DNA from: an uncultured Chitinophagaceae bacterium
Lineage (GTDB): Bacteria > Bacteroidota > Bacteroidia > Chitinophagales > Chitinophagaceae
Assembly (NCBI GenBank): GCA_934502905.1
Contig: CAKSVK010000122.1
Span: forward strand, 1 to 10,941
Direction of reading: 5' to 3'
Length of the DNA stretch: 10,941 bases
Shown here piece by piece: positions 1-6,185 of the stretch. A program made the translations under genes and the position numbers. Each line of letters starts with the position of its first letter. The first letter of the stretch is position 1. Below the pieces are notes generated by a model. The model ran no database searches. It was given only the letters and a program-made list of their open reading frames with translations, and was not told where the DNA came from.

Positions 1-438
1 GTATGTCTAAAGCCGTTTGACATAAATTTGGACTACTGTTTTGCAAGTGAATATGTCTCAAGTGAAAGTTCTGTAATAACAAATTGTGTCATAAAAACAC
101 CGCAAAAAGCTGAATTCCTCGCCGAAATATTGACATATATATCTGCAATAGAAGATTATTCAAATATTACTTGGGGAGAGTTTGGTCCCAAACTATTAGA
201 AAGAGCATTGGCTACTTATGACTATCAACCCTTTTTGTTTCCACCAAATACGTTTTGCCCAATTATATGGTCTGATATGATGTCAATTATCAACTACACA
301 GGAAAAATAGCCCCAGCATCAGAAGAAAGTTACGCAGTGCATCTTTGGAATACACGTTGGAACATCGAAATGTTAGACAAAAATGGATCCTTTTCAATTG
401 ATAGCTTGTACGAAAAACTGAAACTAAAATATATGTAA
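1..438 (+). CDS. Glycosyltransferase (DXD / Gb3-synthase type), 3' part only
   Basis: The frame is open from the first base to the TAA at 436-438 (145 residues), so the start lies outside the window. It begins VCLKPFD, which in this family directly follows the DXD-containing strand. GPKLLERAL lies at about residues 62-70 and the hallmark HLWNTRW at 114-120. These fit the C-terminal half of the alpha-1,4-glycosyltransferase / capsular polysaccharide synthesis families that use a nucleotide-sugar donor in the cytoplasm. The DXD motif itself is off the left edge. A role in surface glycan or capsule synthesis is inferred from the family; the acceptor cannot be told. It converges on the barrel-gene remnant, 11 bases away. 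I am fairly sure of the family and unsure of the substrate. Confidence 0.75.
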   Translation, partial: VCLKPFDINLDYCFASEYVSSESSVITNCVIKTPQKAEFLAEILTYISAIEDYSNITWGEFGPKLLERALATYDYQPFLFPPNTFCPIIWSDMMSIINYTGKIAPASEESYAVHLWNTRWNIEMLDKNGSFSIDSLYEKLKLKYM

Positions 439-449
439 AATATTCGTCA

Positions 450-770
450 CTATTTGGAAGCTCCTTGACAAAAAAGTTTTGGAAGATTATACATACCGCC
501 GTCTAGTATATTAAGCCTGAGCACATCATCTTGGTTCCGGCGTTGGTACCTGAAGTTGAATAAATTATTAACTGGAGCCCAGATGTTGAACTGTTTGGTA
601 TGGAATTCAAGCCCGGCGCTCAGGTCAAAGGGGCTAGAAGGGCTGTTGCTTTTTCATCTATTTTTAGCACCTTCAAAGAAAAATGGGTCACTTTCCAGCC
701 ACAGACTTTTCCGCAGCCTCCACGAAGAAGAGACAGAGATGGTGAAGTGCCTTTTGATAAAGTATGGGGA
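450..770 (-). pseudogene. Decayed 3' fragment of an outer-membrane beta-barrel gene
   Basis: Read on the minus strand, this stretch matches the C-terminus of the barrel protein encoded at 4515-6155. It has WRLRKSLWLESD against WRLLKDLWLKSD, FFFEGAK in both, and FDLSAGLEF in both, then RYQRRNQDDV against RYQRWNQYDV and a final NILDGGMYN against NILGGIVYN. By hand, about 34 of 52 aligned positions are identical from FDLSAGLEF to the end. A TGA at 654-656 interrupts the frame just after GAKNR. The original stop position is lost, and reading continues eight codons to a TAG at 450-452. The match fades upstream of about 770, and no start or signal peptide remains. It is therefore a dead gene end, not a gene. 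Confidence 0.8.
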
Positions 771-948
771 GGGATTGTCAAAAAAAGGGATCACTGGCTT
801 GGGCAAGCAAAAAGAAAATTTATGTTTCCCAGGGTGGTGGTTTTTGAAATTTGTGAAAGTTTTTAGGAAAATATCATGACGCACTTATAGTGCATTGAGA
901 TAGTTGAATTTTATATTGTCAATGTATTTTAAACCAAAAAATTATGAC
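771..948. other. Non-coding stretch upstream of the peptide gene
   Basis: No supported gene is visible here. It may include further, unrecognisable remains of the barrel pseudogene. A short perfect hairpin GCACT-TAT-AGTGC lies at 881-893, about 55 bases before the peptide start, and could be an operator or chance. A weak promoter reading is TTG at 904-906 with TATTTTAA at 925-932, which departs from the TAnnTTTG consensus. Confidence 0.35.
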
Positions 949-1143
949 ATGAAAACGAAAAAATTAAAGTTACGCGCCATAGAACTTGGTGCTACTGAAA
1001 TCCTTTCAAGAGAACAGCTAAAAAACGTAATAGGTGGAAGTGGTGGAGGTGGGCAAATTTGTTCGGGAGATGCTGGCTGTCCCCCATATCCTTGCCGTTG
1101 TGTATCTCAAGGTCCTATCGGTCCTAATCGTTGTGTTTGTTAA
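949..1143 (+). CDS. Cys-rich double-glycine leader peptide (bacteriocin-like / RiPP precursor candidate)
   Basis: This is a 64-residue peptide. I chose the ATG at 949 (MKTKKLKLRAIELG) because it gives the usual leader; TTG 904 and ATG 922 would only add an unrelated prefix. The leader ends in EILSREQLKNVIGG (residues 17-30), the typical Bacteroidota natural-product/bacteriocin-like leader cut after GG by C39-type peptidase transporters. The predicted core, residues 31-64, starts SGGGG and has six Cys spaced C-x5-C-x4-C-x-C-x10-C-x-C, with PPYP and PIGP segments and a C-terminal Cys. Only three Ser and no Thr occur in the core, so disulfides look likelier than a lanthipeptide (inference). No maturation enzyme or exporter is in the window. 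The MG2-like gene follows on the same strand after a terminator. The function of the mature peptide is unknown. Confidence 0.75.
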   Translation: MKTKKLKLRAIELGATEILSREQLKNVIGGSGGGGQICSGDAGCPPYPCRCVSQGPIGPNRCVC

Positions 1144-1298
1144 AAAAGTATCAATGGGCTCTCTGGATGATATGTGTTAAGGTCGGCGACTTTATGTGTC
1201 TCCCTGGCGACCCCCCATTGTTGGCCTTAAGAGTCTTAATTGTAACTTTTTTCGATGTTATAGGAAGCATTAAACATGATACAGGCGTATATCTAAAG

Positions 1299-1329
1299 AA
1301 AAGATTGTCTTTAATCGGACAATCTTTTT
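1299..1329 (+). terminator. Intrinsic terminator after the peptide gene
   Basis: A perfect 11-bp stem, AAAAGATTGTC (1299-1309) with GACAATCTTTT (1318-1328), encloses an 8-base loop and ends in a run of T. It lies 156 bases after the peptide stop and before the MG2 gene, so the two genes are probably separate transcripts, or linked only by read-through. The 3' untranslated stretch before it also has short arms TTAAGG (1177-1182) and CCTTAA (1225-1230). Confidence 0.75.
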
Positions 1330-1417
1330 CGTACACATAGTTCTAATATGTGACTTGTTTTTCCTCTGGCCTGTCGAACAATGTGGAAGTAGTTATCCAC
1401 TGTAATGATGTTTTTTT

Positions 1418-1425
1418 TACATTTG
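1418..1425 (+). promoter_or_regulatory. Possible -7 element TACATTTG just before the MG2 gene
   Basis: TACATTTG fits the Bacteroidota -7 consensus TAnnTTTG exactly. It ends only five bases before the ATG at 1431, so transcripts would be nearly leaderless if it is used. No clear TTG is seen at the -33 position. It may be a chance match. Confidence 0.25.
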
Positions 1426-1430
1426 ATTAT

Positions 1431-3908
1431 ATGCTTTCCTGTAAAATATTTAAAACCGGATTATCGATCATTTTGTTTTTCTTCGGCATTTGTCTGCATG
1501 CCCAGACTATATCCGGCGATTCTCTGGACCGGAAAGTACAACTATACAATAAAGCACATTTCAACAGCGTCTTGTATCTTACTACCGATAAAACTCTTTA
1601 TTTGCCCACCGAAGTAATTTGGTTTGCTGGCTATGTACTAGATGGCGTTGTAATCCCTGACTCCCTGAAGCCGGATATTTTATCGGTTGCATTAGTAGGA
1701 GAAGACGCAACTATTAAATTGAGAAAAAATTATTTTATCTCTAATAATATTTGTTCCGGCAGCTTAAGCCTTCCCGACAGCATCCGGCCCGGTAATTATC
1801 AATTAATTGCTCATTCTAATATAGTCAATGTGAAGGGTGAGCCGCAGCATGTTTTCCGGACACCGGTAACTATAAAATCTGTCGCTACACCTCCCTTTAC
1901 TATCAATTTCAGCTTATTAGAGAAGTCTGGTAACGACTCTGTTTATGTTGATGTGCAGGTTTTTTCACCTGATGGCAGGCCGGCAGAGGGCAAGGGTAAT
2001 AACATCCAATATCATCTTCTTGATAAAAAGCCTGGGAAAGCCCGGCTTAACAATGCAGGTACTGTTACACTTGCGTTGCCATCGTCTGAAGTGGAAAATT
2101 CTAACCATATTTTATATACTTCTGCCACATTTAATGGTGTTACCAAAGACTTCAATTTTCACCTGCCCATACAATCGCGCGATTCCATTCGCGCGAAGTT
2201 CTATCCTGAGGGGGGGGATTTGGTAACCGGATTGTCAAACAGGATTGCGTGGGAAACTACGTTATCCAATGGCGGCGTTGCCACCCAGGTAAAAGCATTG
2301 TTACTGGAAAATGATAAAGTAGTGGATACGTTACGAACAGATAGCTTAGGCATGGGGTTATTTACTTTGGTGCCAGAGAGCAATTGTGTTTATACAGTAA
2401 AAATTATAAAAGACGGTGGTAGTCAAACAACTGTTCAGACCTTTACATTACCCGCTCCTTTGCAGCAAGGTTTTGTGCTGGAAATGCCTCATGCAGTAGC
2501 TGGCGATACACTTTTTATAAACCTTCAGGCAAGCAGAGCCGATAGTGTGCGCATTGTTGTTGTCAATATGCTTACAAATGCTTCAATACTTACCCCTGCT
2601 ATTCCAATAGCAAAGAATAAAAGAGTTCTTTTACCTCTTGACGAAGTTGGAAAAGGGCTGAACATCCTGACTCTGCTGGACAAGCAAGGCCTGCCCGTCG
2701 CTGAACGTGTATTTTTTGCCCATTTTGACAAAAGGGTGGAGGTAAAAATACTGACAGACAAAGTTATATACAAACCAAGAGAAAAGGTTACAGCCGATAT
2801 TATGGTAACCGATACCGGCGGTAAATATCCGGGTAGCGCCATTACGATGTCGTGTGTGCATTTGAACAGATTAAATACCGATCCCAAGAGAAACATCGCA
2901 TCTTACTTTTATATAGAACATTGGCTTGATGAGGGCGGCAGAGATAGACCCATTGATAATCTTTATCAAAATAAGTCGTATTTGGAAAAGCTGCTGTTGG
3001 TAAAAGGCTGGCGGCGCTATACCTGGCAACGTATTATCAATACCAATCCCAATTCTATTGTGCTTCCTAAAAAGCTTTATATAGAAGGCAGCATTCAATA
3101 TGCAAACCCGAAGTCTGGCAGAATAAAAAAAATGAAACATGTTTTTGTGATGCAGGATTCTGCTGTTAATATTATTGCAACTGACGGGAGGGGCATTTTT
3201 TATCCTACACCGGGCGAATTGGTTGTGGCAGAAGATAAGGAAATATCAGTAAAAGCAGAAGGAAACAATGCTGCTGATTATATTGTACTGCTTCGTGATC
3301 CTATGAAAAATATTGCAGGAGATTTTTATAAAACTGCTACTTACAATAGTATTACCCGTTTAACAGCCACACAACAAAGCAGCGCACAGCAGCAGCTAAA
3401 GGAAGTACCTTTTTCTAAAACATTGGAAACAGTGGTTGTAAAAGCTAAACCAGCTCATTACTATGCAGAAGGCTATGATCCTATTTATGGTATTAATTCT
3501 TGTGGGGATTACGTGTGCCGTAACAATGTCCTTAATTGTTCTAATCACCGAGGTGAACCGGACAACAAACCTGCAATTCAGGGAAAGGCGTATTCTGATG
3601 GATCTTCTAGCTTCTCCATTATCTATAAAGGTTGCCCGGTAAAAAAAGATAGCGTTTCCGGTATTTATACCACCCGGGAATTTTATGGCGTAGACAGTAG
3701 TGCCCTTGAGCGTTCCGAAAGTGAATCGTATTTATCTACGTTATTTTGGAAGCCGCTGACCATGATTCCGGAAGGTCAAAAGACGAGCGTCCATTTTTAT
3801 ACCTCCGATTTGCCGGGAACTTATAAAATTACCATTGAGGGTATAGCACGCAACGGAGAGCTGCTCTACCAGGAAAAGTACTTTAGGGTAAAGAAAGGAG
3901 ACGATTAA
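1431..3908 (+). CDS. Secreted macroglobulin-like (MG2) protein with plug-like linker and Cys-rich insert
   Basis: The protein has 825 residues from the ATG at 1431. That start places a clean signal peptide first (MLSCKIFKTG, then a hydrophobic stretch to CLHA, cleavage before Q25); the longer frame from 1350 adds 27 residues in front of it. An MG2-type strand follows at residues 49-72 (YLTTDKTLYLPTEVIWFAGY), and a second similar module begins near 436 (VEVKILTDKVIYKPREKV). At 665-670 LETVVV resembles the segment that opens a TonB receptor plug domain. No barrel follows it. Instead there is a Cys-bearing insert (Cys 691, 696, 703, 735) and a last Ig-like domain (about 763-825, STLFWKP...FYTSDLPGTYKITIEG). 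Such proteins are common in Bacteroidota and poorly understood. An envelope or periplasmic location is inferred. Its position next to the Cys-rich peptide suggests, but does not prove, a shared role. Confidence 0.7.
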   Translation: MLSCKIFKTGLSIILFFFGICLHAQTISGDSLDRKVQLYNKAHFNSVLYLTTDKTLYLPTEVIWFAGYVLDGVVIPDSLKPDILSVALVGEDATIKLRKNYFISNNICSGSLSLPDSIRPGNYQLIAHSNIVNVKGEPQHVFRTPVTIKSVATPPFTINFSLLEKSGNDSVYVDVQVFSPDGRPAEGKGNNIQYHLLDKKPGKARLNNAGTVTLALPSSEVENSNHILYTSATFNGVTKDFNFHLPIQSRDSIRAKFYPEGGDLVTGLSNRIAWETTLSNGGVATQVKALLLENDKVVDTLRTDSLGMGLFTLVPESNCVYTVKIIKDGGSQTTVQTFTLPAPLQQGFVLEMPHAVAGDTLFINLQASRADSVRIVVVNMLTNASILTPAIPIAKNKRVLLPLDEVGKGLNILTLLDKQGLPVAERVFFAHFDKRVEVKILTDKVIYKPREKVTADIMVTDTGGKYPGSAITMSCVHLNRLNTDPKRNIASYFYIEHWLDEGGRDRPIDNLYQNKSYLEKLLLVKGWRRYTWQRIINTNPNSIVLPKKLYIEGSIQYANPKSGRIKKMKHVFVMQDSAVNIIATDGRGIFYPTPGELVVAEDKEISVKAEGNNAADYIVLLRDPMKNIAGDFYKTATYNSITRLTATQQSSAQQQLKEVPFSKTLETVVVKAKPAHYYAEGYDPIYGINSCGDYVCRNNVLNCSNHRGEPDNKPAIQGKAYSDGSSSFSIIYKGCPVKKDSVSGIYTTREFYGVDSSALERSESESYLSTLFWKPLTMIPEGQKTSVHFYTSDLPGTYKITIEGIARNGELLYQEKYFRVKKGDD

Positions 3909-4059
3909 ACCTGGCTTGTGAGATACCAATTCCTACTTACATTATCAACTTAAAGACCCGCACAGACCAAAAAAAAAACATATTTTAAAAGAGTTTGCCG
4001 GGCGTGATAAATTCATAAAATCTTACACTCATCTATTTTATCCTTGGTAATTTTCTATG

Positions 4060-4094
4060 GAGAAATTAATTTTTTATCTCTAATAATACCTGTT
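4060..4094 (+). repeat. Possible remnant of an MG2-type gene
   Basis: This stretch aligns without gaps to positions 1731-1765 inside the MG2 gene, with 29 of 35 bases identical by hand, including an unbroken run TTTTATCTCTAATAATA. In the matching frame it reads FFISNNTC against YFISNNIC, with a TAA just upstream. It could be the trace of a second, deleted MG2 gene. The sequence is AT-rich, so chance is not excluded. Confidence 0.35.
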
Positions 4095-4153
4095 ATAAAT
4101 TTACAGAAATGTGTCCGAAACGTTGTTGAGAGTCAGGACAATTACATTACAGT

Positions 4154-4197
4154 ATCTTTAGGAATTATTTATTCTTTAAATAATTTCTCTTAAAGAT
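4154..4197. repeat. AT-rich imperfect inverted repeat
   Basis: The left arm ATCTTTAGGAATTATTT (4154-4170) and the right arm AAATAATTTCTCTTAAAGAT (4178-4197) pair over most of their length with a 3-base bulge, around a 7-base loop. It could be a bidirectional transcription end or an mRNA-stabilising hairpin. No function is shown. Confidence 0.4.
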
Positions 4198-4219
4198 CTA
4201 CATTTAACTGCCTGGAGCC

Positions 4220-4250
4220 GGAGCGATACTCGCTCCCCGCTTATTTTTTT
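4220..4250 (+). terminator. Probable terminator downstream of the MG2 gene
   Basis: A perfect stem GGAGCGA-TAC-TCGCTCC (4220-4236) is followed four bases later by TTATTTTTTT (4241-4250). It lies about 310 bases past the MG2 stop, so the transcript would carry a long 3' untranslated region unless it ends earlier. The barrel gene runs the other way and has no equally clear terminator here. Confidence 0.5.
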
Positions 4251-4514
4251 ATTATCAATTTAGCTAACAATGATGTTCAGGCTTCTACAAGGTCCTGTAG
4301 ATTTAATAGGTAACCTGTTGATACAAGGAAGAGATTGCTTCTTATTATGGCGTGAAGCATCGCAAGACGGAGAGCTGGCTGGCAGACAATGCTCCTTTAC
4401 GACAAAAGCCACGTCAGCACTTAAATCAGAGGCGTTAATGCTATTGTACAATAACCCACAGGGTGTTCAGCATTGCGATCAGCGCCCCTATAGGTTCAAT
4501 GAGTTCAAAGCCCC

Positions 4515-6155
4515 CTACTTCGAAAAATTATATACGATACCACCCAGTATATTAAACCCAAATACATCATACTGGTTCCAGCGTTGGTACCTGGAGTTGA
4601 AAACATTATTTGCCTGTGCCCATAAATTGAGTTGTTTGGTAATACGGAATTCAAGCCCGGCGCTCAGGTCAAACGGGTTTTTGCTGCGCCCGGAAGAACC
4701 GTCGCTTTTCATGTATTTGGCGCCTTCAAAGAAAAACAGGTCGCTTTTCAGCCAAAGATCTTTCAGCAGTCGCCACCTCAACGCAGTGCTCAACTCCCTG
4801 GGTATGATGCCCCATGCTTCCTGCTGCGTTTTCTGACCGCTGAACAACAACCAGTCGAATTTGGCTGTCAGTGAAAATTCTTCCGCCTGCACGATCCCCA
4901 CTTCCCCGTGAGATTGAAAAGCTGTTAACCGGTCTTCGTTTAAGATCACAAAGCTCTTGCGGTCTCCGGGAAGCGTATCGTTTACAAACAGGGGCATGTT
5001 GTAAAACTGTACCAGCCCCACTTTTACATTATAAAAAAAGTATTCCAGGAAAGTTCCCTTCAATCCACCATAGGTTTCGTTCACGCGGGTATTCAACAAG
5101 AAGTTAGGTTGCTTCAGGTAAGGGTTGATACCTGCAAAACGCTTGTAGGTTCCCTTGTCGTAATGCATCAGCCAGCCTACCTGTACGATCGCGCCATCCG
5201 TACCCAGCTTAAAATCTGCCATCAGGTCGGGCAGCAGCCGGAATTTGGAGTTATCCCAGGAAGGAATAACACCTCCGTGAATATTTACATTTTCATTTTT
5301 AAAGTCGAGTGAAAACGGTACCGTGAAAAGCGTATTGTTGATGGCTTCCTGGTTCCTGCGGGAAAGCTGGTTGTAATCCACATTCAACGCCAGGTTCACG
5401 GCAAATGACTCCCCGATGGACTTGCTCAGCGGAAGGTTCCCGATAGCCCTGAATTCCCTGCCGTTATAGTTGTCATTAAAAAAACCAACGGTTACATCCG
5501 GGTGATACTTAAGTCCGAATTCGGTTTCCTCCGTATTCCTGATACCCGCACTTACATCCATGCCTATGAAACGCTGTCTCACATCAGATTTGCTGTAGCT
5601 GTACAGGCTGTGGTCGTATCCGTAAAGATTGTACTGGTCATTTTGGAAAGAAGCTTTTCCATGCAGCTCGTGGCTGTTATTGATCAGGGTGCTTCCATAC
5701 GCGCTTGCGCGCATGTTCATATATGACTGATGCTGGATGTCCTTGCCCTTAGAGCTGATAAAGTCACCCAGGACGCTGAGGGTAGAATTGGTAGCGTTTG
5801 TAAAGGTGAGTCCTGCCTGGGCATAAGGTGTCTGGTAATTTCCAAAGCCCAGCTTAACAAAATTACTGGCAGCCCATTTCCCTGTGGTATCTGTTTCCAG
5901 CGAAAGCGGACTGATTGTAAGCGGCTGGTATTTACGCTCCAGGGAAGTAACCGGAGTGTTATAGGCAAACCTCGGGCGGGCAGAATCCGGAACAGGCGGC
6001 GCCGCATCGAAATTGATCTTCGCAGCCGCTTTCAGGCTGGGCTTAAAGGAAGACGTGATGTCAATGGTCTGCTTTTTGCCGGGCTCCTGCGCCGGTAAAA
6101 GGTTCGCGGACAAAATAAATAAGCCAGAAAACAGGTATATCTTTAAAAAGTTCAT
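4515..6155 (-). CDS. Plug-less TonB-receptor-like outer-membrane beta-barrel protein
   Basis: The protein has 546 residues, with a signal peptide MNFLKIYLFSGLFILSANLLPAQ and predicted cleavage after A22. The rest is rich in alternating strands of outer-membrane type (for example NFVKLGFGNYQTPYAQAGLT) and ends in ...GGIVYNFSK, as a closing barrel strand does. No plug domain precedes the barrel, so it is shorter than full TonB-dependent receptors. Residues about 25-75 (TIDITSSFKPSLKAAAKINF, then a Pro-rich part) form a periplasmic N-terminal extension. It starts 30 bases after the stop of the TPR gene and is very likely co-transcribed with it. A joint envelope role with the TPR protein is inferred; no substrate can be named. 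A decayed relative of its 3' end lies at 450-770. The family call is moderately sure and the function is unknown. Confidence 0.7.
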   Translation of the reverse strand: MNFLKIYLFSGLFILSANLLPAQEPGKKQTIDITSSFKPSLKAAAKINFDAAPPVPDSARPRFAYNTPVTSLERKYQPLTISPLSLETDTTGKWAASNFVKLGFGNYQTPYAQAGLTFTNATNSTLSVLGDFISSKGKDIQHQSYMNMRASAYGSTLINNSHELHGKASFQNDQYNLYGYDHSLYSYSKSDVRQRFIGMDVSAGIRNTEETEFGLKYHPDVTVGFFNDNYNGREFRAIGNLPLSKSIGESFAVNLALNVDYNQLSRRNQEAINNTLFTVPFSLDFKNENVNIHGGVIPSWDNSKFRLLPDLMADFKLGTDGAIVQVGWLMHYDKGTYKRFAGINPYLKQPNFLLNTRVNETYGGLKGTFLEYFFYNVKVGLVQFYNMPLFVNDTLPGDRKSFVILNEDRLTAFQSHGEVGIVQAEEFSLTAKFDWLLFSGQKTQQEAWGIIPRELSTALRWRLLKDLWLKSDLFFFEGAKYMKSDGSSGRSKNPFDLSAGLEFRITKQLNLWAQANNVFNSRYQRWNQYDVFGFNILGGIVYNFSK

Positions 6156-6185
6156 TTTAGAACATTTTGAATGTTATAAGCTTTA

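Larger units (their letters stand above)
3909..4514. other. 606-base convergent intergenic region without a gene
   Basis: It lies between the MG2 gene and the 3' end of the barrel gene. I see no credible gene. It contains a 35-base stretch similar to the MG2 gene (4060-4094), an AT-rich imperfect hairpin (4154-4197) and a GC hairpin followed by a T-run (4220-4250). Open frames in 4260-4500 show no recognisable domain. Confidence 0.6.

Noticed and set aside
556..879. Plus-strand frame of 107 codons
   Set aside because: It lies antisense to the barrel-gene remnant, which explains the sequence; no domain or signal is seen.
949..1143. Lanthipeptide precursor reading of the small peptide
   Set aside because: The leader would fit, but the core has only three Ser, no Thr and no LanB/LanC/LanM gene is in the window.
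1131..1340. Frame of 69 codons after the peptide gene, considered as a second small peptide
   Set aside because: It overlaps the peptide's 3' end in another frame, runs into the terminator hairpin, and has no leader or repeat of the peptide's features.
4260..4451. Minus-strand frame of 63 codons, considered as an insertion-sequence remnant
   Set aside because: It has a TTG start, no recognisable transposase motif and no terminal inverted repeats.
4270..4836. Plus-strand frame of 188 codons
   Set aside because: Its 3' half is antisense to the intact barrel gene and the 5' half has no recognisable domain.
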